A DNA stretch of 35,360 bases from Alphaproteobacteria bacterium BRH_c36 (GCA_001516065.1 LOEV01000026.1:1-35360), one strand, 5' to 3'; positions 8,019-16,601 are shown, counted from the stretch's first letter. Numbers and translations are program-made. The notes: generated from the sequence alone by a model not told the origin.

Positions 8019-9314
8019 TCATTTCGGACGTACCTGTCCGCTGCCGCGAACCACATACTTGAACGTCGTCAGCTGTTCCAGGCCGACCGGGCCGCGGGCG
8101 TGCAAGCGGCCGGTGGCGATGCCGATTTCCGCGCCCATGCCGAATTCACCGCCGTCGGCAAACTGGGTGGAGGCATTGTGCATGACGATTGCCGAATCGA
8201 CATGGGTGAGGAACCGCTCTGCCGTGCCGATGCATTCGGTGACGATGCAATCGGTGTGCTGGGATCCATGCCGGGCGATGTGACGGATCGCTTCGTCGAC
8301 GCCATCGACGGCCTTGACGGCGATGATGGCGTCTAGGAACTCGGTGCCCCAATCCTTGTCGGAGGCGGCAACGACGCGCTCGTCGACAGCCTGCGCGGCG
8401 GCGTCTCCGCGAACTTCGCAGCCGGCGTCCAGCAGCGCCTTGACGAGCGGGCTCACGTAGTCGTCGTGGGCGTTCTTGTCGACGAGAAGGGCTTCGGTGG
8501 CACCGCAGACGCCGGTGCGGCGCAGCTTGGCGTTGAGGACGATTTCGACGGCCATGTCGATGTCGGCGCCGCGGTCGACATAGGTGTGGCAGATGCCTTC
8601 GAGGTGAGCGAAGACGGGGACGCGGGCTTCCTCCTGGACGCGCGCGACGAGGCTCTTGCCGCCGCGCGGAACGATAACGTCGATGGCCCCTTCGAGGCCG
8701 CGGAGCATGTGGCCGACGGCATCGCGATCGACGGTGGCGACAAGCTGGATGGCGTCCTCGGGGAGGCCGGTCTGGCGAAGTCCGTGGGCGAGGCAGGTGA
8801 GGATTGCGAGGCTCGAATGGTGGCTGTCGGATCCGCCGCGCAGGATTGCCGCGTTCCCCGATTTCAAGCAGAGAGCACCGGCATCCGCGGTGACGTTCGG
8901 GCGGCTCTCGTAGATGATGCCGATGACGCCGATTGGGACGCGGACGCGCGAGATGGCAAGGCCGTTCGGGCGCTTCCATTCGGCGATGATGGAACCGACG
9001 GGATCGGCGAGATCGGCGATCGCTTCAAGGCCCCTGGCGATGCCTTCGATGCGATCGGGATCCAGCATCAGCCGGTCAAGGTAGGAGCCGGGCCGGCCGG
9101 CACTTTCGGCGGCCTCGAGGTCGCGCTTGTTTTCTTCGACGATGACGGGGGTGTGCCGGCGTATTTCGGCGGCGGCAATGCGCAGCGTCTCGTCCTTCAG
9201 CTCGCGTGGCGCGGCAGCGAGTCCGCGGGCAGCGGCGCGGGCGGCCTTGCCCATTTCCAGCATGGCGGCTTCGACGTTGCTCTCGTGGAGCAGTTTCTGG
9301 ACGATGGCATTCAT
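8019..9314 (-). CDS. proA: Gamma-glutamyl phosphate reductase ProA
   Basis: 431 residues, normal length. ProA reduces gamma-glutamyl phosphate to glutamate semialdehyde with NADPH, the second step of proline synthesis. It belongs to the aldehyde dehydrogenase superfamily. The catalytic cysteine is C242 in [10 protein letters not shown], and the cofactor region includes [12 protein letters not shown] (134-145) and [11 protein letters not shown] (157-167). It is separated from proB by a YbjN-like gene. High GC gives long spurious Arg/His-rich frames across it; these were ignored. Confidence 0.96.
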   Translation of the reverse strand: MNAIVQKLLHESNVEAAMLEMGKAARAAARGLAAAPRELKDETLRIAAAEIRRHTPVIVEENKRDLEAAESAGRPGSYLDRLMLDPDRIEGIARGLEAIADLADPVGSIIAEWKRPNGLAISRVRVPIGVIGIIYESRPNVTADAGALCLKSGNAAILRGGSDSHHSSLAILTCLAHGLRQTGLPEDAIQLVATVDRDAVGHMLRGLEGAIDVIVPRGGKSLVARVQEEARVPVFAHLEGICHTYVDRGADIDMAVEIVLNAKLRRTGVCGATEALLVDKNAHDDYVSPLVKALLDAGCEVRGDAAAQAVDERVVAASDKDWGTEFLDAIIAVKAVDGVDEAIRHIARHGSQHTDCIVTECIGTAERFLTHVDSAIVMHNASTQFADGGEFGMGAEIGIATGRLHARGPVGLEQLTTFKYVVRGSGQVRPK

Positions 9315-9380
9315 GGGACTCGAGTCTCTCTTAGTGGGTCTCCGGAGGGGGTTGCGAAGGCTTGGCGCTCATGCTGCCAC

Positions 9381-9803
9381 TCACGTTGGAGGTAGGGGCG
9401 ATACGGAGAGGATGTCCTCGACGAAGATGCGCAAGAGCAGATCCCACCAGGAAGCGACTTCCTTCAAATGATCGGTGTCGATGCCGGTCAAGATGATCGC
9501 CTGGGTCAGCATGGGTTCGCCTTCGGAGGCGACCGTCGCACGCGTCAGGGGAAAACGGCTGTTCCAGGCGTTGGCCCACTCGAGGCTGACCTTACGGTCC
9601 GGGAACATCGCGCTCAACATCAGATAGGGACTATTTTGTTCGTCGTTCTTGAAGAGGAATGCCGAGAAGGGGATACCGCTTGTCGTGGCGCGGATGCCTT
9701 TGGACCCGCCGGAAAGATCAACGACCTCGATCGGCAGGCCGAGAAGGCGCAGATGATCGGCGATTGCGTCAATATCGGCGGCTAGGGCTTGAGAGGTCTG
9801 CAT
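9381..9803 (-). CDS. YbjN-domain protein between proB and proA
   Basis: 140 residues, resembling the YbjN family of small proteins that share a fold with type III secretion chaperones. E. coli YbjN affects motility and stress responses, but no biochemical role is agreed. No signal peptide or membrane segment is visible. It starts 15 bases after the proB stop and ends 66 bases before proA, so it is almost certainly cotranscribed with the proline genes. I assign the family from overall pattern (DIDAIADHLRLLGLPIEV start, RVTLEWANAW-like middle) rather than from a catalytic motif. Confidence 0.7.
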   Translation of the reverse strand: MQTSQALAADIDAIADHLRLLGLPIEVVDLSGGSKGIRATTSGIPFSAFLFKNDEQNSPYLMLSAMFPDRKVSLEWANAWNSRFPLTRATVASEGEPMLTQAIILTGIDTDHLKEVASWWDLLLRIFVEDILSVSPLPPT

Positions 9804-9818
9804 GATTCGAAAAAACCT

Positions 9819-11003
9819 TTATCCATCCGTGGAGCGATGCACGCGGTGAAGCGCCATGTCATCGCGGTGAATCAGTTCGTCGCGGCCGGCGAAGCCGAGA
9901 ATATCGGCAATCTCGGATGTTTTCTTGCCGGCGATGCGTTCGGCATCCTTCTTGGCATAGGCGACAAGGCCGCGTCCCAGTTCGCGTCCGTCCTTGCCGC
10001 GGATGATGACGGCGTCGCCGCGATCGAACGTTCCTGAGAGGGCGCTGACGCCGGCCGGCAAAAGGCTTCTGCCGTCGAAAAGCGCTTTTTCCGCGCCGCT
10101 GTCGACGATGATCGTTCCCTTGGGTTCGAGCTGACCGGAAATCCAGCGCTGGCGCGAGGTGACCGGATCGGAGGGTGCCAGAAACCAAGTGCAGGGCGCG
10201 CCCGCAGCGATGGCCGCCAACGGGTTCATGCGCTTGCCGGACGCTATCACCATATCGCAGCCGGCGGCGCGCGCGATCTTGGCGGCCTCGACCTTGGTGC
10301 GCATGCCGCCGCGCGAAAGTTCGCTGCCAGCATCCCCGGCCATGGCTTCGATTTCGCTGGTTATGTCGGTAACGACGTCGAGGCGACGGGCGGCTGAACC
10401 GGAGCCCGGCGGGGCGGTGTAAAGCCCATCGACATCGGACAACAGGACGAGGCAGTCGGCATCGATCATCGAGGCGACGCGGGCCGACAGGCGATCGTTG
10501 TCACCGTAGCGGATTTCACTGGTCGCGACGGTGTCGTTTTCGTTGACAACGGGAAGGGCCTTTAAGCGCAGCAAGGTGAGCAGGGTGTCGCGGGCATTCA
10601 GATAGCGGCGGCGCTGCTCGGTATCGCCGAGCGTCAGCAGGATCTGAGCTGCAGTGAGGCCGCGGGCCTTGGCCAGCTCGGCATAGGCATGAGCGAGCGC
10701 AATCTGTCCGACGGAAGCTGCGGCCTGGCTTTCCTCAAGTTCAAGCTGACCGGGGGGCAAGCCGAGGGCGTGTCGCCCAAGAGCAATGGCGCCGGAGGAA
10801 ACGACAACGACTTCACGGCCGGTGCTCGTCATGGCGGCGATATCGTCGATCAGCGAGCCGAGCCAATCCGATTTCACGGTGCCGGTCTCGCGGCAGGCGA
10901 TCAGCGCCGAGCCGAGTTTCACGACGATGCGCGAGGCTTGAGCCCATTCCGGGCGGCCAATTTGCGAGGAGGAGACTGAGTCTGCGTTCGGGCTGTCGGT
11001 CAT
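9819..11003 (-). CDS. proB: Glutamate 5-kinase ProB with C-terminal PUA domain
   Basis: 394 residues. ProB phosphorylates glutamate on its gamma-carboxyl, the first and usually proline-inhibited step of proline synthesis. The amino-acid kinase domain begins with VVKLGSALI (27-35) and carries VVSSGAI (67-73), NENDTV (154-159) and GDNDRLSA (167-174). A PUA domain follows from about 296 to 375. The upstream region of the ATG at 11003 has no strong Shine-Dalgarno, and the first 24 residues precede the fold, so a slightly later start cannot be excluded. Together with proA and nadD it forms a minus-strand run. Confidence 0.95.
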   Translation of the reverse strand: MTDSPNADSVSSSQIGRPEWAQASRIVVKLGSALIACRETGTVKSDWLGSLIDDIAAMTSTGREVVVVSSGAIALGRHALGLPPGQLELEESQAAASVGQIALAHAYAELAKARGLTAAQILLTLGDTEQRRRYLNARDTLLTLLRLKALPVVNENDTVATSEIRYGDNDRLSARVASMIDADCLVLLSDVDGLYTAPPGSGSAARRLDVVTDITSEIEAMAGDAGSELSRGGMRTKVEAAKIARAAGCDMVIASGKRMNPLAAIAAGAPCTWFLAPSDPVTSRQRWISGQLEPKGTIIVDSGAEKALFDGRSLLPAGVSALSGTFDRGDAVIIRGKDGRELGRGLVAYAKKDAERIAGKKTSEIADILGFAGRDELIHRDDMALHRVHRSTDG

Positions 11004-11150
11004 GAGGCACTGTCAATTGGGCGGGAGCGGATCGGTCGCTGATAGCATGAATTGCCTGACTCGTACGCTAGAGAGGCGGAGCTTTGGTCGGGAACCAATC
11101 CCGGATCGAAGGGTTTTTGGTCCGTCAGTCGTCAACGAGGAGCGAATATC

Positions 11151-11231
11151 ATGATGAAGAACGTTTTACTGTTCATGATTGGCGTACCGATCCCAGTTCT
11201 CATTCTGCTCAATGTCCTGGGTTACCTGTGA
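11151..11231 (+). CDS. Small 26-residue hydrophobic protein
   Basis: Starts with ATG-ATG at 11151, with GAGGAG at 11137-11142, 8 bases before it: an excellent ribosome-binding site. The peptide has two Met, Lys-Asn, then an almost uninterrupted hydrophobic run including GVPIPVLILL, long enough for one membrane helix. It lies alone on the plus strand in the 268-base gap between proB and obgE, both on the other strand. Very short membrane peptides of this type (N-terminal Lys, GxPIP in the helix) are often missed. The function is unknown; I infer translation only from the ribosome-binding site and composition. Confidence 0.55.
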   Translation: MMKNVLLFMIGVPIPVLILLNVLGYL

Positions 11232-11271
11232 CGGAAAGCGGCCGACCCGGGGCTGCAGCTCCGAACGGCAC

Positions 11272-12333
<1,062 letters not shown>

Positions 12334-12374
12334 TCATCCGCCAATGCTGCGCAAGCTTGTGTGTTTTCTTTCGG

Positions 12375-12472
12375 CCAACACTTCCTGAAGTCGTGTTGGG
12401 CTGTATTCCGGCCAGCACTTCCTAAAGTCGTGTTGGGCTGTATTCCGGCCAACACTTCCTAAGTCGTGTTGG
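12375..12472. repeat. Three tandem copies of a 37-bp unit with a palindromic core
   Basis: The core CCAACACTTCCTAAAGTCG followed by TGTTGG occurs at 12375-12399, 12412-12436 and 12449-12472 with 1-2 changes each, at an exact 37-bp spacing; the linker reads GCTGTATTCCGG. Each core can fold through CCAACAC/GTGTTGG. The array lies in the leader of obgE. Related copies occur again between rplU and rpmA. Confidence 0.85.
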
Positions 12473-12527
12473 GCTGGATACTCACCGCTTCGCGGCAACC
12501 GGCGCCGTACGACTCTCCGCGCTGGTG

Positions 12528-13082
12528 TTACGTTGCCCGGCCGAGACGTACGAACCGGCGCCAGCGGGGGACAGGCCTATTCATTTCGTAGCGCACGGCT
12601 GTGATTTCCAGCCGACGGGCTTCGCACCACCACTCTCCAGATCCGGTTCGTTCGAAGCCGAGCTTGGTTATAACCCGCGCGGACGCAGGGTTATCGGCGA
12701 AGTGACCGCATGTGAGCCTGGAAAAGCCCTCCCGGCTGAAACAATGGCTGATTACAGCCTGGGCGGCCTCGGTCGCATAGCCCTGCCCCCAGTATGCCTT
12801 GCCCAGCCAATAGCCGATTTCGGCACTTGGCTCGTCGGGGTCGGGGGTAAATCCGGTGACACCGATCAGTTCGCCTTTGAGCTCGATGCCGTAGATCCGT
12901 TCGCCGGGGTCGATGGTGTCAATCCACTGATGTGCGGCTGCTTCAGTGTAAGGGTAGGGCATTCGTGCGGTCATGCTGGCGACATCCCAGTCGCCGCCAA
13001 GTTCGGCAATGCGGAGGGCCTCCTCGCTTCGCAGTGGGCGCAGGAGCAACCGCCTTGTCTGCATGCTGGAGCTGCTTCTCAT
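12528..13082 (-). CDS. GNAT-family N-acetyltransferase, RimJ/RimL type
   Basis: 184 residues from the ATG at 13082 (a GTG sits directly before it at 13085). The family transfers acetyl from acetyl-CoA to an amine, often the N-terminus of a ribosomal protein. The start TRRLLLRPL, the YWLGKAYWGQGYATEA acetyl-CoA loop (residues about 92-107) and the LGFERTG region match RimJ/RimL-like proteins. Its place between rpmA and obgE is a recurrent alphaproteobacterial arrangement and hints at a ribosomal substrate, but the substrate is not known. Confidence 0.88.
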   Translation of the reverse strand: MRSSSSMQTRRLLLRPLRSEEALRIAELGGDWDVASMTARMPYPYTEAAAHQWIDTIDPGERIYGIELKGELIGVTGFTPDPDEPSAEIGYWLGKAYWGQGYATEAAQAVISHCFSREGFSRLTCGHFADNPASARVITKLGFERTGSGEWWCEARRLEITAVRYEMNRPVPRWRRFVRLGRAT

Positions 13083-13226
13083 CACACGACCGCCCCAAAT
13101 CCATGCCTAGATTAAAGATCATCAACGTCGAAAGCCGCCCACACTCAAACCGAGTCCGGGCGGCCTTGGAAACAAGCCGGAGCAATTGCCGTTGCCGTTA
13201 AGGGCAGCCGTCGAACCGGCGCCGAC

Positions 13227-13499
13227 TTACTCGGCGGCTTGGGATGTTTTCGGCTGCACCGAGATATAAGTGCGGCCGTTGCGGCGCGTGCGGAACTCCA
13301 CCTCGCCTTCGACCTTTGCGAAAATCGTGTGATCAGTGCCCATGCCGACGTTGGAACCCGGGTGCCACTTGGTGCCGCGCTGGCGGACGATAATGTTGCC
13401 GGGGATGACTACTTCACCGCCGTAGCGCTTAACACCAAGACGTTTGGATTCTGAATCGCGGCCGTTCTTGGTTGAGCCGCCTGCTTTCTTCTGTGCCAT
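13227..13499 (-). CDS. rpmA: Ribosomal protein L27
   Basis: 90 residues. L27 reaches towards the peptidyl-transferase centre of the 50S subunit. The N-terminus [15 protein letters not shown] and the KRYGGE and GTKWHPG segments are diagnostic. An AAGGA precedes the ATG. It lies 102 bases after rplU, with two repeat copies in between. Confidence 0.98.
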   Translation of the reverse strand: MAQKKAGGSTKNGRDSESKRLGVKRYGGEVVIPGNIIVRQRGTKWHPGSNVGMGTDHTIFAKVEGEVEFRTRRNGRTYISVQPKTSQAAE

Positions 13500-13542
13500 A
13501 ACGCGTGTCCTTCAGATGCTCGTGCTTGTCTGGTGCTTTTGT

Positions 13543-13600
13543 CCAGCACTTCCTAAAGTCGTGCGGCTCTTTCCACCAACACTTCCTAAAGTCGTGTTGA
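13543..13600. repeat. Two further copies of the palindromic repeat, between rplU and rpmA
   Basis: Copies at 13543-13566 (CCAGCACTTCCTAAAGTCG then TGCGG, right arm decayed) and 13576-13600 (left arm CCAACAC, right arm GTGTTGA), spaced 33 bases. They are the same family as the three units before obgE and fill most of the rplU-rpmA gap. Confidence 0.8.
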
Positions 13601-13601
13601 A

Positions 13602-13913
13602 TTAGCCGGTGATGCCGGTGATGCGCACCAGACTCAGGTGTTGGCGGTGGCCTTTCTTGCGGCGCGAATTCTTGCGGCGGCGCTTCTTGAAGGCGATGAC
13701 CTTGGGACCGCGGGCTTGATCGACAAGCTCGGCGGTGACCTTCGCGCCCGAGACGAACGGTGCGCCGACTTTCACTTCTTCTCCTTCGCCGACCATCAGA
13801 ACCTCGGCGAATTCGATGGTGTTGCCGGCTTCGCCTTCGAGGCGCTCGATGGTGAGGAGATCGTTCTGGGCGACGCGGTATTGTTTGCCGCCCGTTTTGA
13901 TAACAGCGTACAT
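13602..13913 (-). CDS. rplU: Ribosomal protein L21
   Basis: 103 residues. L21 binds domain V of 23S rRNA in the 50S subunit. MYAVIKTGGKQYRV at the start and KKRRRKNSRRKKGHRQ near the end are family hallmarks. It is the first gene of the minus-strand ribosomal and GTPase run; a strong stem-loop lies 20 bases upstream of its start. Confidence 0.98.
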   Translation of the reverse strand: MYAVIKTGGKQYRVAQNDLLTIERLEGEAGNTIEFAEVLMVGEGEEVKVGAPFVSGAKVTAELVDQARGPKVIAFKKRRRKNSRRKKGHRQHLSLVRITGITG

Positions 13914-14270
13914 GGCTGGTCGGACCTTCGATTCGAATTACGTTCGTTCGCCGGCCCTCGAACGTGAATTCGAGTTCCAACGGGTTTGTTCGCGCCTTGT
14001 GGCGCCGCATCTCAAGGATGCGGACTTTCGGGTCCGGAACGGGCGACCTGCCGCTGCATTGCGCATCGAGCGCTGATGCAACTTTGGGTTCCCGCAGCGA
14101 TGACGGCTCCAGGTTCCGGGAAGTCCGGATATGGGCTGTCAACTGGCCTCAGGCAGCGGATTTTGCGCGAAGAGCCTTCGCCCGTCGCGGTGACGCCGTT
14201 TCTGGCCGAGCGGCGCCGATTTGTCAATGGCAAGCATGCGAGAAAACCGGGCTGCCACTATATTCGACCG
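13914..14270. other. Gap between rplU and the amidase gene, with a stem-loop leader
   Basis: A 357-base divergent interval. It must hold the rplU promoter. A near-perfect inverted repeat occupies 13933-13973. The plus-strand frame of the downstream amidase is open through part of this interval, but the extension is Arg-rich and shows no family similarity. Confidence 0.5.
13933..13973 (-). promoter_or_regulatory. Stem-loop in the rplU leader
   Basis: Arms TCGAATTACGTTCG and CGAACGTGAATTCGA pair over about 14 bp with one bulged base and a 12-nt loop. It ends 20 bases upstream of the rplU start codon on the rplU strand. Ribosomal protein leaders often bind their own product; an L21 autoregulatory leader is one possible reading, but this could also be an operator. 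Confidence 0.4.
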
Positions 14271-15257
14271 ATGAAAAGTACATTGCCAGAAATTCCAATC
14301 ACGGATGTCAGCGGTTCAATCGGAATCGAAACCCTGATGGCGCACGAACGGCGGGCGCACCGGCTGATCGATGCAGCTACGAAGGGCGTGCCCAAGGCGG
14401 CGCTCAGGGCGCTCGACGCCGTGTCGCGGAAGTGGCTGGTGCGTTGGAACAATGCACAGCTTGAAGAGATCGACCGGGTGGCGGCGCTGCTCGGGCGGCC
14501 CGGAGCGTACTATCTTTCAGTGAACTATGAGTGGGGCTGCACCTGCCGGGTGGCGCCTTCTGCGGATGGCTGCTCCGCGCGTTTGGCGCGGGTCCTGGAT
14601 TGGCGCACGCCAGGGCTCGGGGCGAACGTCGTTGCCGGCCGGGTCAGTGCCAAACCGGGGCCGTACATTGCTCTGACCTGGCCTGGCTACACCGGCGTAC
14701 TTCAGGCGATGGCGCCGGGACGTTTTTCGGCAGCGTTAAACCAGGCGCCGATGCGCCGGCCGATCGGCCTCTTCGCCATCGACTGGGCGGCCAACAAGGC
14801 GCGTGTGTGGTCACGCCCGCATCCGACGCCGGCGCATCTGTTACGGCAGGTGTTCGCGACGGCAGGCGATTTTGAAGAGGCGGCGGGGCGGCTGACGGAA
14901 ACACCGATTGCGGCGCCGTGCATATTTGTGCTGGCCGGTCTAGGGCCGCACGAAACGGTGGTCATAGAGCGGACGGAAGAATGCGCGGAAGTGCATCGCG
15001 GTCCCCGCGTTGCCGCCAATCACTGGCAGGCGTCGGGCTGGCGGGGCAGTGCGCGCGGTCATGACAGCGAAGGGCGTTCGCGGATGCTGTGCAACCTTGC
15101 GCCGGATTTCTTCGGGCTGGCCGAATGGCTGAAGCCGCCGGTGCTGAATCCGCTGACCCGGCTCGCGCTCGTTGCGGACGCCAAAGAAGGGCGGATGCTG
15201 GCACAAGGATTCGAGGGGAAGGCACCCGCGACGGCGCCGCTCGAATTTTCGGCTTGA
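14271..15257 (+). CDS. Acid-ceramidase/NAAA-like Ntn amidohydrolase
   Basis: 328 residues from the ATG at 14271; no strong Shine-Dalgarno is visible and no better in-frame start lies nearby. The pattern fits the acid ceramidase / N-acylethanolamine amidase branch of N-terminal nucleophile hydrolases, which cleave amide bonds of acylated amines. The candidate nucleophile is C90 in GCTC (matching the CTS of characterised members), followed by RLARVLDW (104-111), where the family has the RN-x-D motif, then TWPGYTGVLQAMAPGRFSAALN (136-157). No signal peptide is seen. In maturing family members a propeptide is removed before the cysteine; whether that occurs here is unknown. It is divergent from rplU and has no evident partner. 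Substrate unknown. Confidence 0.65.
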   Translation: MKSTLPEIPITDVSGSIGIETLMAHERRAHRLIDAATKGVPKAALRALDAVSRKWLVRWNNAQLEEIDRVAALLGRPGAYYLSVNYEWGCTCRVAPSADGCSARLARVLDWRTPGLGANVVAGRVSAKPGPYIALTWPGYTGVLQAMAPGRFSAALNQAPMRRPIGLFAIDWAANKARVWSRPHPTPAHLLRQVFATAGDFEEAAGRLTETPIAAPCIFVLAGLGPHETVVIERTEECAEVHRGPRVAANHWQASGWRGSARGHDSEGRSRMLCNLAPDFFGLAEWLKPPVLNPLTRLALVADAKEGRMLAQGFEGKAPATAPLEFSA

Positions 15258-15330
15258 TCGCCGGGCCGCGAATGAAAACACAGCCGGTCAGATACACGGG
15301 CGGTCAGATAAACGGGCGGTCATACACAAA

Positions 15331-15353
15331 GGGGTCGCTCGTTGAGCGACCCC
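15331..15353. terminator. Probable terminator hairpin
   Basis: GGGGTCGCTC-GTT-GAGCGACCCC, a perfect 10-bp stem with a 3-nt loop, 74 bases after the amidase stop and 51 bases after the stop of the small minus-strand frame. The minus-strand side is followed by TTTGTGT, so it could end transcription in both directions, more plausibly leftward. Confidence 0.55.
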
Positions 15354-15403
15354 CGTGAGACTGGCCTGCGTTGAACCTCGCGGTTCAGAATGACCGATGA
15401 CGC

Positions 15404-15484
15404 TCAGGTGCTTGTCAGAGGCTGCTCTAACGTCGCTCCGCTGCGCCCGATGTTCTCGGCAGGCACTAGGATCTCACTCGACAT
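15404..15484 (-). CDS. Possible 26-residue small protein with perfect Shine-Dalgarno
   Basis: The ATG at 15484 is preceded by AAGGAGGTGACCTG, fully complementary to the 3' end of 16S rRNA over at least 9 bases at ideal spacing. The peptide begins MSSEILVPAE, is polar, has no membrane segment or cysteine, and ends PLTST. The frame is open upstream but that part lacks a better start. A terminator-like hairpin follows 51 bases after the stop. I do not recognise it. A chance match of this quality is unlikely but possible. Confidence 0.4.
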   Translation of the reverse strand: MSSEILVPAENIGRSGATLEQPLTST

Positions 15485-15707
15485 CAGGTCACCTCCTTCC
15501 ATGTTGTTGCAATCGATTCGAAGCGTATCAGCGTCGTCGTTGCTGCGCAATCGAAGGCTTCCGGCGAAATTCCAGCGATGCAGGTTGAAGTCCGCTAATA
15601 GGCGGACGCCAATCGCTCTTGCGTTCCGGGGCGACACACGATACGACACCGCTTCCCTAAGCCATAGGCAACGCGGGCCGGTTCGATGGCACGCTAAGTG
15701 GCATTTC

Positions 15708-15797
15708 GGAGAGGTGGCCGAGTGGCTGAAGGCGCTGGTCTCGAAAACCGGTAGGCGGGCAACCGCCTCGTGGGTTCGAATCCCACCCTCTCCGCCA
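15708..15797 (+). tRNA. tRNA-Ser (anticodon CGA)
   Basis: The acceptor stem GGAGAGG pairs with CCTCTCC, followed by the discriminator G and an encoded CCA. The anticodon stem CTGGT/ACCGG encloses the loop CTCGAAA, giving anticodon CGA (reads UCG). The long variable arm with GGCGG/CCGCC and GGTTCGAATCC in the T arm confirm a class II tRNA-Ser. A truncated integrase gene begins 124 bases downstream, so the tRNA is a likely integration site. Confidence 0.96.
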
Positions 15798-15913
15798 CAT
15801 AACCAAATGACAGCTCCTTCCGGATCGCGCCAAAATCTCGAATTATTAGCGATGAATCAGCAGGTTCATCTATCATCGCTCCAGAAAAGTTCTGCTCAGC
15901 ATAATCACGCAAC

Positions 15914-15954
15914 GTCACCCAATGACAAGCAAGTTGGGTGATATTTTGGGTGAC
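15914..15954. repeat. Inverted and direct 8-9-bp repeats at the integrase start
   Basis: GTCACCCAA (15914-15922) faces TTGGGTGA (15934-15941), and TTGGGTGAC appears again at 15946-15954. The set overlaps the start codon of the truncated integrase, just downstream of the tRNA. The arrangement suits integrase arm sites or an autoregulatory operator, but this is inference. Confidence 0.4.
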
Positions 15955-16161
15955 GGAATTGGCGGGGTCGGTTTGGGTACGCGAGCACTGAACAAGCTCC
16001 GCCACGCGAAGGTGGCCAAGCTAAAGTTTCCAGGCATCTATGAAGACCGAGGCGGTCTGCGCCTGATCGTCGGGGACACCCTGAAGAAGCGCTGGGTTGT
16101 TCGCGTGACGATCAATGGCAAGCGCAAAGAGCCAGTTTTTTTGAAGAACGGAGGCCCCTGA
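15922..16161 (+). pseudogene. Truncated tyrosine integrase (N-terminal arm-binding domain only)
   Basis: 79 residues from the ATG at 15922. KLRHAKVAKLKFPGIYEDRGGLRLIV followed by KRWVVRVTINGKRKE matches the N-terminal DUF4102-type arm DNA-binding domain of P4-like integrases, which insert elements into tRNA genes. A full enzyme has about 400 residues with R-H-R-Y catalytic residues; none is present. The frame stops at 16161, just where the next unrelated remnant block begins. Its place beside tRNA-Ser marks an old island junction. Confidence 0.75.
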
Positions 16162-16338
16162 TGGTCGTCTGCGCGGCGCATGTTTGTAGCGATGGGGATA
16201 AGTGTTGAAGTTGTGAAAGACCGCTAGGCGGAGATAGCAGACATCGGCACGACCGCGCAAATTTCGCTATGATTGGACAATTGATTCGTCTGCTCTGGCT
16301 TGATCTGCGGACGCTATGCCCATTCTGACGCATCCGGC

Positions 16339-16425
16339 CACCTGTTCCGTCCCGAGGTTCGCGAATTCTACAACCTCGAGAAAATGTGGTCCGGCGAGCG
16401 TTCGCCCGAACCGACATCGCATTAA
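16339..16425 (+). pseudogene. Fragment of rsfS (last 28 codons plus stop)
   Basis: Encodes HLFRPEVREFYNLEKMW and the end PEPTSH, matching the C-terminus of the intact RsfS at 6701-7111. By hand alignment there are 15 base differences in 87, but only two amino-acid changes (D to E and P to S). The mostly silent divergence says the piece evolved as a working gene elsewhere before arriving here. The upstream part of the gene is absent. Confidence 0.85.
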
Positions 16426-16437
16426 GCGGCTGAGTTT

Positions 16438-16601
16438 ATGCGCTTTACGATTGCCGCCATCGGGCGTCTTAAGAAGGGCCCTATCGCGCTCTGCTGGAAC
16501 GCTACGTCAGCCTGCTTGGCGGCCTCGCCCGCATCGTTCTTGTCGAACAGCTTTACTGCGCCGTCACCATTCTCGCCGGACACACCTATCACCGCAGCTG
16601 A
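16438..16601 (+). pseudogene. Internally deleted and frameshifted rlmH copy
   Basis: Starts ATG with MRFTIAAIGRLKKGP, as in the intact RlmH. One base is missing after GGCCCT (about 16483), shifting the frame; the text then resumes as ERY-SLLGGLAR and jumps straight to IVLVEQLYCAVTILAGHTYHR at the end, so roughly 100 codons including the SAM-binding GGADG are lost. The deletion lies where GGL-R and HGLAR are similar, suggesting recombination between short repeats. It follows the rsfS fragment with a 12-base gap, in the native gene order. Confidence 0.85.

Larger units (their letters stand above)
15258..15707. other. Gap between amidase and tRNA-Ser
   Basis: 450 bases. It contains a short repeat of CGGTCAGATA-type text (three partial copies in 15287-15322), a strong hairpin (15331-15353) and one 26-codon minus-strand frame with a perfect ribosome-binding site. 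The remaining stretch (15485-15707) should hold the tRNA promoter; I see no other gene. Confidence 0.5.

Noticed and set aside
8146-8979. 277-codon minus-strand frame inside proA
   Set aside because: Arg/His-rich shadow in a second frame of a high-GC gene; proA is unmistakable in its own frame.
12375-12472. Tandem 37-bp repeats as a small CRISPR array
   Set aside because: The spacing text between cores is itself repeated (GCTGTATTCCGG), so there are no unique spacers, and no cas gene is present.
15481-15505. Plus-strand text resembling the 3' end of 16S rRNA
   Set aside because: Only the short CACCTCCTT is shared; the rest of the rRNA end is missing. It is the complement of a Shine-Dalgarno sequence.
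15694-16005. Minus-strand frame with a conserved-looking C-terminus
   Set aside because: It is the antisense translation of tRNA-Ser, a common spurious annotation.
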